From: UBA6522 sp965237785
Lineage (GTDB): Bacteria; Pseudomonadota; Gammaproteobacteria; Steroidobacterales; Rariloculaceae
Direction of reading: 5' to 3'
Assembly: GCA_965237785.1 (NCBI GenBank)
Contig: OZ250159.1
Coordinates: 2,046,001 to 2,110,000 of the forward strand
DNA: 64,000 nt
Positions 1 through 7,964 of the stretch are shown in pieces. Below the pieces are notes generated by a model. The model was not told the origin of the DNA and did no database searches. It saw only the letters and a program-made list of their open reading frames with translations. A program made the translations under genes and the position numbers. Positions within the stretch are counted from its first letter, which is position 1. Each line of letters opens with the position of its first letter.

Positions 1-284
1 ACGATGCCGGTCGCATTGATCGCCCGGCGCAGGCTCGCCAAGCGACGGTGCAGCAGATCCGCGCGCACGATCGCCTCATATTGGGGACTTTCAAAATCGG
101 GCAGCTCGGTCAGCCCGTTGCCCAGACCGCGACGCAACCGGTCGAGGTGCTCGCGCATGACCTCGGTCACCTCGGCGGTGGAAAACTCCGCGCTAAGCGT
201 GACGCCGCTTGTAGAGGCGAGCCACTTGTCGATGGCCGGAAGCCGTCTGAAGAGTTCCTGTGATTCCTGAGGCCGGTCTCCCAT
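1..284 (-). CDS. selA: L-seryl-tRNA(Sec) selenium transferase, N-terminal part (runs off the left edge)
   Basis: The first 94 codons of a gene that continues beyond position 1. SelA is the PLP enzyme that converts seryl-tRNA(Sec) to selenocysteinyl-tRNA(Sec) using selenophosphate. The N-terminus shows the LPAIDKWL motif near residue 16 and ends with the family hallmark INATGIV, which opens the PLP domain. The start is the ATG at 284-282; no stop interrupts the frame. selB and selC are not visible in this window. Its presence matters because a gene with an in-frame TGA lies 1.5 kb away. The catalytic domain is not seen, so intactness is unknown. Confidence 0.9.
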   Translation of the reverse strand, partial: MGDRPQESQELFRRLPAIDKWLASTSGVTLSAEFSTAEVTEVMREHLDRLRRGLGNGLTELPDFESPQYEAIVRADLLHRRLASLRRAINATGI

Positions 285-720
285 GCCCGGCATTATAGAC
301 GCGGGATGGTTTGCAGGCGCGCGCCCACGGTAGCCGAATGGTGCGATATGCAGGCTAAACACAACTTAGGGGCTTGCCAACCGTCCTGACTACGCGCGAA
401 GTGCGCACGACTACGATTAGGCCTGAGATTTTTTCATTTTTTCAACAAATCCCGGCGGTTCCACGCGTGCATTCTCATCAGGAATGCGCTTCACTCGTCG
501 ACAGGCTCGGGACCGTGCAGACTAGCGTGAATTGGCTGGTTGTGTGCGTGCCACAGCTTACCGGAAGCAGGGTGCACGGGGTGACTTGCTTGCGGAACCA
601 AGTACGCGGAGTCGTTGCGATGTCAGAGATGAAAGGTGCGTTGCTGTGGCTGCCCTACGATCACGCTACGATGCGGCGTCATAGGGACTCGGGACGCGCT
701 GGTGATCAGGTTTTGCCCAG
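285..720. other. Intergenic region between selA and the candidate small RNA
   Basis: No convincing gene is seen on either strand. The open frames here have no recognisable domains, and I could not find a tRNA-Sec or any other tRNA. There is a T-rich run around 430-445 without a strong stem before it. The selA promoter should lie in the right-hand part of this stretch, but no clear -35/-10 pair was identified. Confidence 0.5.
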
Positions 721-776
721 GAAGAGAAACGCCCCTTTCGGGGCGTCGGGCCAACGATGCTATCGCTGGCGGGGTG
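721..776 (-). ncRNA. Candidate small structured RNA, about 55 nt
   Basis: A promoter with a perfect TTGACA box (810-805) and a terminator (746-722) face the same way only about 35 bp apart, with no protein gene between them. The predicted transcript starts near 776. It folds into two hairpins: CCAGCGAT-AGC-ATCGTTGG (769-751; 8 pairs including one G-U) and the terminator stem with its GAAA loop. No known RNA family was recognised. It could be a trans-acting sRNA or a short leader-type transcript. The call rests on structure alone. Confidence 0.45.
722..746 (-). terminator. Rho-independent terminator reading leftwards
   Basis: Read on the minus strand, a 7-bp stem (ACGCCCC/GGGGCGT) with a GAAA tetraloop occupies 746-729 and is followed at once by TTTCTCTT. 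No protein gene ends here on the minus strand, so it probably closes the small RNA described at 721-776. Confidence 0.65.
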
Positions 777-781
777 CAAGC

Positions 782-810
782 ATAATCCCCTGCAGGAGGA
801 ATGTTGTCAA
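782..810 (-). promoter_or_regulatory. Sigma-70-like promoter of the candidate small RNA
   Basis: On the minus strand TTGACA (810-805) is separated by 17 bp from GATTAT (787-782), which matches four of six -10 positions. The only thing it can drive over a short distance is the two-hairpin transcript ending at about 721. Confidence 0.45.
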
Positions 811-888
811 GCATTTGCCGGCGGGGCAACGTCTGCAGCGTGGCGGCGTTTTGGGATGAGAAATTCGCGTGGCTAAGGAAATGACGTC

Positions 889-1542
889 ATGAATGCAGGA
901 GAGTCCGATACTGAAGCGTCGCCCGCGGACCGGCGGCTAATGGTCTACGTGGATGGCTTCAACCTGTATTACGGCCTAAGGTCGAAGGGTTGGCGGAGGT
1001 TCTACTGGCTGGACATTTGGGCGCTGTCAGAGAATCTGGTACGCGCGGATCAGCGACTGGCTGGTGTCCGGTATTTTACGGCGCGCTTAACCGGCAACCA
1101 GCAGGACAAAAGGCGGCGGCAATCCACATACCTGGAAGCGCTTGAGACGCACCGGGGCCTGAAGATTCACTTTGGGCACTTTCTCGCAAAGCGGCGCAAA
1201 TGCCGAAACTGCGGAATGCAATGGACAGTTTACGAGGAGAAGATGACGGATGTGAACGTCGCAGTAGAGTTGCTTGGCGATGCTCAGGACGATCTGTTCG
1301 ATACGGCGATAGTGTTGTCTGCGGACAGCGACCTCGCGGGTCCTGTGGAAGCCGCGCTTGAACGCTATTCGGACAAGCGAGTGATTGCGGTGTTTCCGCC
1401 GGGAAGAAGATCGGACAGGCTGCGGAGAGCGGCGAGCGCTTCGTTCACGGTAGGCCGAAAGGTGCTCAAGGACAGCCAGATGCCGGATAGGGTGGCCAAA
1501 CCCGACGGGTTCGTCCTGGAACGGCCGGACCGCTGGAATTGA
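889..1542 (+). CDS. NYN-domain (PIN-like) putative ribonuclease
   Basis: A 217-residue protein of the NYN/LabA-like PIN superfamily, which are metal-dependent RNases. The opening strand VYVDGFNLYYGL (residues 19-30, Asp22 and Asn25), TDVNVAVEL (Asp121) and LSADSDLAGPV (Asp146, Asp148) give the acidic site. RVIAVFPPG near 164 is the next core strand. A CRNCG pair (Cys105, Cys108) suggests a small metal site or an RNA-binding turn. The start has AGGAA 8 nt upstream. The cellular target is unknown; members occur in RNA turnover and in defence loci. A weak stem (1537-1543 with 1573-1578) followed by six T at 1580-1585 may terminate it. Confidence 0.8.
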   Translation: MNAGESDTEASPADRRLMVYVDGFNLYYGLRSKGWRRFYWLDIWALSENLVRADQRLAGVRYFTARLTGNQQDKRRRQSTYLEALETHRGLKIHFGHFLAKRRKCRNCGMQWTVYEEKMTDVNVAVELLGDAQDDLFDTAIVLSADSDLAGPVEAALERYSDKRVIAVFPPGRRSDRLRRAASASFTVGRKVLKDSQMPDRVAKPDGFVLERPDRWN

Positions 1543-1793
1543 TCGTCGGTACGGGGTTGGCTTGAATACTTAATCAATCTTTTTTCGACGGCGACGTCCG
1601 CGGGCGGTGGGTGGCGCAGATACCCCAGTGGGATCAATGGGTTGCGTGTGGGGTGGGTTCGTGAACTCTTGGGTAATAGTTAACGACGGTGCGAACCGGG
1701 AGGACACGGTCTGAAAACGATGCTGCCCGGTCAGTCGTCGTCTACTGGGCTCCCCCGAGACCTCCCCCGTCAGCAGATCATTAGATATCCGGG

Positions 1794-2975
1794 TCAGATC
1801 GGCGGAACGCGCCCCGCCGTAGGCACGTTGTCGGCATCCGTGCGGATCGTGCGCCCGTGGTTGTCACGCTGCACGTGGATGCGGTAGCTCTGGTTCACCG
1901 GAATGCAGAAGGTCAAGGCATCGTCGCAGGCGAAGTAGAACACATCCAGGCTCAGTGGCTGGCTGACATCGTCGATATCCACATCGACCAGAAACTCCCG
2001 GGGATCCGCGTCCGCCGGCACGTCCAACAGCGGCCCCTGATCGCTGGCCGGCGTGACCGATCCGCCCGGCGGCGGTGACAGCGAGAACCTGACCGGTCCC
2101 GCTTCGTTGTTCCAGTGAACCTGGTACAACGGATCCAGGTGAAACCCGAGGTACATCCGGCCCTGTCCCGTGCTCCGAAGGCTTTCGTCGCCTTCGGCCC
2201 GGAGCTTGACGTAGAAGGGCGTCTTGTTGCCCTCGAATATCGGCTCTATCTGAATACCCGCCATGGTCGGCGGCATCTCTACCCGCGGCACGACACCCTT
2301 GGCCACCGTGGGGGGCGGCGGTTGCGTCGGCAGATCCAGGTCCTCGATGCGGGTCCGTTTTTCCACGGGGCCGACAAGACGCTCCAGGTCCGCTCGCAAT
2401 GCCTCGGGGTCGCTCCAGGTGCGCCGCGACGCGACGCGGCCGTCGGGACCCACCACGAGTTCGCTGTTCGGGGTCCTGGCCATGGCTTCGTGGTAGGGGT
2501 TATGCATGTCATCCGCCAGCCAGGCGATGCTCGAGCCCAACCGGCGCTTGGCCTCCGCGACGTGCATGAGCCGCTCTTGCAAAGTGAACGGCGTCACGTA
2601 GTTGTTGTATTCGGGGTGAGCCAGCGGCTTGTAAACGTAATAAAAATCCACGCCCTTGGGAGCGAAGTCTCTTTGAACCGTCTCCAAACTGGGGACGTTA
2701 CGCAGGAAGGGGGGTCACGTAAGGCAGCCGAGCACCAGTACCGTGTACTGTCCCGTAGCCACCTCCCTGATATTCACCGGATTGCCCTGCTCGTCAACTA
2801 CTTCGATATCAGGCACGAGTTCGCCGATATCCGGCGCCACATCGAAATATCGTGCATCCATGGCCGTGGGGCCGGCACCCATGCCCATGCCCATCCCCAT
2901 ACCGGGAATCTGCGAAAGGGCGGACTGAAACGTGCCGAAAAGGACCCATACCGATAGCGGGAACAAGCGATTCAT
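1794..2975 (-). CDS. Deiodinase-like thioredoxin-fold selenoprotein (in-frame TGA = Sec87)
   Basis: Reading TGA 2717-2715 as selenocysteine gives 393 residues. Residues 1-22 are a signal peptide (cleavage likely near ALS-Q), so the protein is exported. A thioredoxin/redoxin-type domain (about 55-200) carries VLGC84-L-T-U87-PPF, matching the CTUPPF active site of iodothyronine deiodinases and related bacterial redox proteins. A C-terminal beta-rich domain (about 240-375) contains AC350DDALTFC357, a Cys pair reminiscent of the DsbD periplasmic domain. Both sides of the TGA are in one frame and the fold is continuous across it. The start is the ATG at 2975, the only one that gives a clean signal peptide; its ribosome-binding site is weak. 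Substrate unknown. The alternative, a nonsense-broken Cys/Ser homologue, is less likely given the SECIS hairpin and nearby selA. Confidence 0.85.
2676..2699 (-). promoter_or_regulatory. Bacterial SECIS-like hairpin downstream of the Sec TGA
   Basis: The mRNA after the TGA folds from +16 to +39: AAC then GUC pair with GAC then GUU (one bulged G on the 3' side), capped by CC/GG around a loop with AGUUU. The loop GU is at +26/+27. Bacterial SECIS elements place a G-containing apical loop roughly 16-37 nt after the UGA inside the coding region, where SelB binds. The geometry fits; the pairing was done by eye. Confidence 0.65.
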
Positions 2976-3100
2976 GAGGCAACCGGATTTCGTGAAATGT
3001 GCCGATGATCGTAGCCCGTCCAACAGGTACTCGCAAGCAACAACGGCGGGCCGGCGTGGTATCCTAGCCATTCCGATCTTCGCGATGCCCCATACCCACG

Positions 3101-4312
3101 ATGACCAACAACACCAGCCGCAACACCGGCGGCGGACGCCATTTCCTGCAAGTGCCCGGCCCGACCAACGTACCCGACCGCGTGCTCGCCGCGATGTCCT
3201 TACCGACCATCGACCATCGCGGCCCGGAGTTCGCCCAAATGGCGCTCGAACTCATCCCACGTGTCCGCCGGCTGTTCAACGCCTCCGGTCCGGCCATCCT
3301 GTACCCGGGGTCCGCCACGGGCGCCTGGGAGGCCGGGTTGGTCAATGCGCTGTCGCCCGGGGACCGCGTGCTGATGTTCGACAGCGGCATGTTTGCGACC
3401 AACTGGCGAATCATCGCCGAGCGCTTCGGGCTTGAAATCCAGTGGGTCGAATGCGACTGGCGCAAGGGCGTCGACCCCGACCAGGTCGAAAGCGCATTGC
3501 GGGCGGACCGCCCGCGGCAGATCAAGTCCGTGATGGTGGTCCATAACGAAACCTCCACCGGCGTCACCAATTCCATTGCCGGCGTGCGCGCAGCCATGGA
3601 CGCCGCCGGGCACGCGGCGCTGCTCATGGTCGACTCGGTCTCCTCCGCCGGGTCCATCGAATACCGACAGGACGACTGGGGAGTGGACGTGACGATCGCC
3701 GGGTCCCAGAAGGGCTTGATGCTGCCACCCGGACTCAGTTTCAATATCATCAGTGAGAAGGCCGTTGCGGCCAGCGCCAACGCCGGAATACCACGGTCCT
3801 ATTGGAGCTGGGACGACGCCCTGCCCTCCAACGACACCGGGTTCTTCCCCTATACGCCACCCACGAATCTGCTTTACGGCCTGGGAGAGGCGTTGACGAT
3901 GATCGATGAGGAAGGCCTTGAAAACGTCTATGCCCGCCACAGCCGCCTGGCCGAAGCCACGCGCCGAGCCGTGGCCGTCTGGGGCGTCGAGAACTACTGT
4001 GTCATCCCGGAGAAGAGCAGTAATACCCTCACCACGGTGCTTGTGCCCGACGGCATTGACGCTAACGCGGTCCGGTCGGTCATCCTGGAACGCTTTGACA
4101 TGTCGCTGGGAACGGGTCTGGGGCCGCTCACCGGGAAGGTATTCCGAATCGGCCACCTGGGTCACTTCAACGAACTCATGCTGGCCGGGACGCTGTGCGG
4201 CGTTGAGATGGGACTTGGGCTTGCGGGCATCCCCGACTGCGCTGGCGGTGTCACGGCAGCCCTTGAATTTCTGGCCGAACCGGCAGTTCAGGGAGTGCCG
4301 TTCAAAGGTTAA
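3101..4312 (+). CDS. Class V aminotransferase, serine/alanine-glyoxylate type
   Basis: A 403-residue PLP enzyme of fold type I. VPGPTNVPDRVL near residue 18, YPGSATGAWEAGL near 68 and LMVDSVSSAGS near 175 are typical of serine-glyoxylate and alanine-glyoxylate aminotransferases. The PLP lysine is Lys204 in GSQKGLMLPPG. The likely reaction is transamination of glyoxylate with serine or alanine, giving glycine and hydroxypyruvate or pyruvate. It is divergent from the selenoprotein gene and followed after 18 bp by a GntP-type permease, so the pair probably handles a small hydroxy acid such as glycerate. Exact amino donor not determined. Confidence 0.85.
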   Translation: MTNNTSRNTGGGRHFLQVPGPTNVPDRVLAAMSLPTIDHRGPEFAQMALELIPRVRRLFNASGPAILYPGSATGAWEAGLVNALSPGDRVLMFDSGMFATNWRIIAERFGLEIQWVECDWRKGVDPDQVESALRADRPRQIKSVMVVHNETSTGVTNSIAGVRAAMDAAGHAALLMVDSVSSAGSIEYRQDDWGVDVTIAGSQKGLMLPPGLSFNIISEKAVAASANAGIPRSYWSWDDALPSNDTGFFPYTPPTNLLYGLGEALTMIDEEGLENVYARHSRLAEATRRAVAVWGVENYCVIPEKSSNTLTTVLVPDGIDANAVRSVILERFDMSLGTGLGPLTGKVFRIGHLGHFNELMLAGTLCGVEMGLGLAGIPDCAGGVTAALEFLAEPAVQGVPFKG

Positions 4313-4330
4313 TTACGACTTGGGGGATAC

Positions 4331-5698
4331 ATGGATCCGACCACGGCGGTTGTGAGCAGCCCACTGGTGGCGCTAGTGGGCTTTCTGGGCGTCATTACCC
4401 TGCTGTTGTTTCTCATCGCCAAATGGCGGTGGCATGTCTTTCTCGCCCTGCTGGTCCCGCTGCTTCTCTTCGGCGTGATCCCCGGCGTGGCCCGGAACAA
4501 CTTCATCGACGCATTTGAACGCGGCTTCGGCTCGACACTGGGGTCCATCGGCGTGGTCATCGTGCTCGGATCCATCATCGCCGAGGCATTGCGACATACC
4601 GGCGCGATCCAGACCATCACCCGTAGCATGGTGTGGGCCGTGGGCTCAAAGCGAATGCCCCTGGCGCTGACGTTGACAGGCTTCATTCTGGGCATCGCCA
4701 TCTTCTCCGACGTGGCCTACGTCATCCTGAATCCCCTGGTGCACTCCGCGGCGAAAATGATGGGAGTCACCGTCAGTGTCATGTCCATCGGTCTCGTGGG
4801 TTCGCTGCAACTCACCCACGCCATCGTGCCGCCCACGCCCGGACCGCTGGCGGCCGCGGCGCTGCTGGGCGCGGATATCGGCAAGACCATCATTTTCGGC
4901 AGCATGGCATGCCTGGTGGGCTCGCTCGCCGGCTGGATATGGGGCCAGTACGTCATCGGGCCGCGGATCAAGACACTGCCGGACGACGAATTTGCGGGCG
5001 GCGACTTCCTCAAGGACGAGCCCGAAGGCGGATTGCCGGGCCCCCTGGCCTCCTACGCCCCCATATTGGTACCGATCGTGCTGATCGCGGCGCAAAGCGT
5101 GTCCCGACTGTTCCTGGACGAAGGTAACGTAGTGCGTGCGGGCCTGGCGTACGTCGGCTGGCCGGTCATGGCGCTGAGCATCGGCGTTTGGCTCTCCTAC
5201 CGAAACATCAAGACACCCGAACATCGCAAAGCCGCCAAGAACGCCTGGATCGAGGATGGCCTCAGGATATCGGCCATGATCCTGGTGGTTACGGGTCTGG
5301 GCGGTTCGCTGAGCGAGATTCTCAAGGGCACACCCGCCGTGGAAGCCATCGCCGGATTCTTCGCCGCCTACGGATTGCCGTCGATACTCCTGCCCTTCGT
5401 CATCGGCATCATCGGCAACATGATCACCGGCTCGACCACCGTCGGCGTGATCACTGCAGCATCTCTGGTCGCGCCCATGCTGGGAACGCTGGCGCTGTCC
5501 CCGGAAGCGGCCATGCTCGCCGGAGCCAGCGGTTCGGTGATCATCAAGTACGTCAACTCGAGCTACTTCTGGGTGTGCACGTCGCTGAGCCGGCTGCCGG
5601 TGAACGACGCCATCCTGGGCTACGGCGGCGCCACGCTCGTGGGCGGTATCGCCTCCTTCATGGCGGTCTGCGCGATGTGGGCCGTTGGGCTTATCTGA
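4331..5698 (+). CDS. GntP-family organic-acid:H+ symporter
   Basis: A 455-residue inner-membrane protein with about 12 hydrophobic segments, of the gluconate permease (GntP) family. Recognisable are the N-terminal LVALVGFLGVITLLL, the conserved HAIVPPTPGPLAAA (near residue 164) and the C-terminal ITGSTTVGVITAASL (near 365). Family substrates are gluconate, glycerate, fructuronate and similar acids. It lies 18 bp after the class V aminotransferase and is almost certainly cotranscribed with it, which favours glycerate or a related C3 acid. Substrate is an inference. Confidence 0.85.
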   Translation: MDPTTAVVSSPLVALVGFLGVITLLLFLIAKWRWHVFLALLVPLLLFGVIPGVARNNFIDAFERGFGSTLGSIGVVIVLGSIIAEALRHTGAIQTITRSMVWAVGSKRMPLALTLTGFILGIAIFSDVAYVILNPLVHSAAKMMGVTVSVMSIGLVGSLQLTHAIVPPTPGPLAAAALLGADIGKTIIFGSMACLVGSLAGWIWGQYVIGPRIKTLPDDEFAGGDFLKDEPEGGLPGPLASYAPILVPIVLIAAQSVSRLFLDEGNVVRAGLAYVGWPVMALSIGVWLSYRNIKTPEHRKAAKNAWIEDGLRISAMILVVTGLGGSLSEILKGTPAVEAIAGFFAAYGLPSILLPFVIGIIGNMITGSTTVGVITAASLVAPMLGTLALSPEAAMLAGASGSVIIKYVNSSYFWVCTSLSRLPVNDAILGYGGATLVGGIASFMAVCAMWAVGLI

Positions 5699-5723
5699 CG
5701 GCCGCAACGCAGCGATATCCGCG

Positions 5724-7964
5724 CTAGAAGCGAATCGTATAGTTCACCTTCACGCTCAGGTCCGAGAGCGTCGCGTCGAAGGAGTTATCGCGGTTCAGAT
5801 CCTGCAGGTTATGGGTCAGGACGACGAAGGCCTCGCGGCCATCCCGTTGCACCCAATGCAAGCGGCTGTCGATGCCGGCATTCTCGGAGACATTGTCGTA
5901 CTGGATGAAATTGATCCACGACAGATCGGCAGAGAACGGCACTTCCGTGGTCAACCGCACCAGCCGGGTGACGAATTCGCCTTGTGGAAGCCGGATATCG
6001 TTCCAGTCGTAGGCGAGTTTGAAGATGAAGTGCTTCGTCGGCCGCCACGTCAGATTGCCGACGATATTGATGCGTTCGCCTTTGAAGAAATCGCCTGCCT
6101 GGTAAGTGAGCCTGCCGGCGAGCCGACGATAGCTGCCGCTGGAAAGCTGCACCAGGTATTCATCGAACGAATAGCGCCCGGGCGGGATGATGACGTCGCG
6201 AGAGGTTCCAGACGGATCGCGGTGGATGCGGAACGGCTGGTTCAATACCTCGTCCGTGGAGAGCAATCGGACGAGGATACTGTCGCGCGCCCGGCTGTCC
6301 AGATCCAATGCGGTCAACGCCAGCACCTGTGTCTGGAGTCCACCGTCGACATAGTCGATACGCTGCGCGTCGACACCCGCGAAAAACGATACCAGGGGCC
6401 CGTCGGAGATGAAATGCGTATAGCCGATATCGACGGTCTGGTCCCGAATGCCGGTTCGATTCACGTAACCCAACGCCGGATTGAAGTTGCGCTGGATTTC
6501 CTTTAGCGCCAATCCCCAGCGCAGCCCGGAGCGGTTGGGCGCGCGCAACGCCACCCCGAACGCGTGGTCGTCGCCGCTGGATCCCTCGGTATCCGACTGC
6601 TGGAACCAGGCGTCGGCCTCGAGCAGGCGCCCCGCCGCCAGCCGGCTGTTCAGGTAGCGGAAGTCCACGCCGACCACGGAATTATCGAGGTTTGAGTTCG
6701 GATCGCCGTCGGTGGCGATCAGACCGATGGCCGATTCGTCGAGTACGCTCAGCGACGCCCGGCCTGCGAACGCGTTGCTGCCGGCGACCGGCCCGAAATC
6801 GGCCTGTCTGACCGCCAGGCCGCCGACGCTCCAACGGCCGATCCGCCCGCTGATCTTGCCGCCGTAGTCCAGATCGACGGGCTGGCCCGTGCGACTGAGC
6901 CCCAATCGCCGCGAAAAGAACGGCCGGCCGTTTTCCCGGGTCGGCCGCGAGGTGGCGCGATTGACGTCGTAACTCGACCCGCCGATGCGGCCGAACTCGA
7001 AGATGTCGGTATCCTGAAGGAAGAACGCCCGCCGCTCGGGAAAGAACAGATTGAAGCGACTCAGGTTGACTTGCCGGGAATCCACCTCGGTCGCCGAGAA
7101 GTCGGTATTGAGCGTCAGTGCGCCATTCAGCGCCGGCGTGAACTTGTAGAACATATCCAGTGACGGGCGGGTGTTCGAATCCGTGCTGGCGGGATCGAAC
7201 GCCCGGCGGCGATTCAGGGCGATCGAGGGAACCACATCCAGACCGATGCCCTGATCCAGGCCCTGGAAGCCGGTCGCGATGCCGACGACGCTGGGATTGT
7301 AGGAGCGATTGCGGGAAACCCAGGTGATTTCCTCGCTCTTTCTGCGCACCGCCCGGGAGAAGTTGATTCCCCAGGTGTCGCGGTTCGGGTCGAATGAGAT
7401 CGACTTGAACGGAATTGCGATTTCCGTCGTCCAGCCCTCCGCGTCGATCCTCGAAGCCGTATCCCAGATCGTATCCCAGACCGAGAGGTTCTGGCGCACG
7501 TTCTGATAGATGCCCTCATGCTTGACGCCGTTGGCATTGGTCTCGAACTTGTAGCCGCTGCGCCGGTCGTCGTAGGGCGACAGGACCACGGCGATCCGGT
7601 CATCGTCACCCAGTCTCGAGGCACGGTGCCGCAGGGTGCCGGCGGCGATCTGATCCGGTTCGCTGTCCCAGAAGCGCCCGCCGATATACAACGCATCGTC
7701 GTCGTACAGGAGGTAAATTTCGGTGCGTTCGGTCGGTTCGTCCCCCTCGATCGGTTGCGACTGCTTGAAATCGTCAACCACCGCCGCCCGGGCCCACACG
7801 GCATCATCCAGCACGCCGTCGATGGTCGGCGGCACATCGATGCGCACCATTTGGACCGTCTTGAGGTCGTCTGGCGCAACCGCCGCCTCCTGGGCAGCGC
7901 CTACCCCGGCCGCCGCGCCGAGAGCCAATGCGCCGGCACACACCCGGACGGGCCGGTACTTCAC
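5724..7964 (-). CDS. DUF5916 outer-membrane protein with CBM9-like N-terminal domain
   Basis: A 746-residue protein with a signal peptide (cleavage near GVGAAQ). Residues about 40-220 form a carbohydrate-binding-family-9-like domain (IDVPPTIDGVLDDAVWARA, YLLYDDDALYIGGRF, GWTTEIAIPFKSI). The rest is a long beta-rich region typical of DUF5916 barrels and ends in the aromatic IRF typical of outer-membrane barrels. Its GTG start overlaps the lysS stop (GTGA), so it is translated as the last gene of recJ-prfB-lysS. This is an unusual partner for a tRNA synthetase. Ligand unknown. Confidence 0.8.
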   Translation of the reverse strand: MKYRPVRVCAGALALGAAAGVGAAQEAAVAPDDLKTVQMVRIDVPPTIDGVLDDAVWARAAVVDDFKQSQPIEGDEPTERTEIYLLYDDDALYIGGRFWDSEPDQIAAGTLRHRASRLGDDDRIAVVLSPYDDRRSGYKFETNANGVKHEGIYQNVRQNLSVWDTIWDTASRIDAEGWTTEIAIPFKSISFDPNRDTWGINFSRAVRRKSEEITWVSRNRSYNPSVVGIATGFQGLDQGIGLDVVPSIALNRRRAFDPASTDSNTRPSLDMFYKFTPALNGALTLNTDFSATEVDSRQVNLSRFNLFFPERRAFFLQDTDIFEFGRIGGSSYDVNRATSRPTRENGRPFFSRRLGLSRTGQPVDLDYGGKISGRIGRWSVGGLAVRQADFGPVAGSNAFAGRASLSVLDESAIGLIATDGDPNSNLDNSVVGVDFRYLNSRLAAGRLLEADAWFQQSDTEGSSGDDHAFGVALRAPNRSGLRWGLALKEIQRNFNPALGYVNRTGIRDQTVDIGYTHFISDGPLVSFFAGVDAQRIDYVDGGLQTQVLALTALDLDSRARDSILVRLLSTDEVLNQPFRIHRDPSGTSRDVIIPPGRYSFDEYLVQLSSGSYRRLAGRLTYQAGDFFKGERINIVGNLTWRPTKHFIFKLAYDWNDIRLPQGEFVTRLVRLTTEVPFSADLSWINFIQYDNVSENAGIDSRLHWVQRDGREAFVVLTHNLQDLNRDNSFDATLSDLSVKVNYTIRF

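Noticed and set aside
374..859. 161-residue open frame on the plus strand before the NYN gene
   Set aside because: No domain, odd composition, no ribosome-binding site, and it covers the minus-strand promoter and terminator of the candidate RNA.
285..888. Search for a selC tRNA near selA
   Set aside because: No cloverleaf with a TCA anticodon and T-loop was found on either strand.
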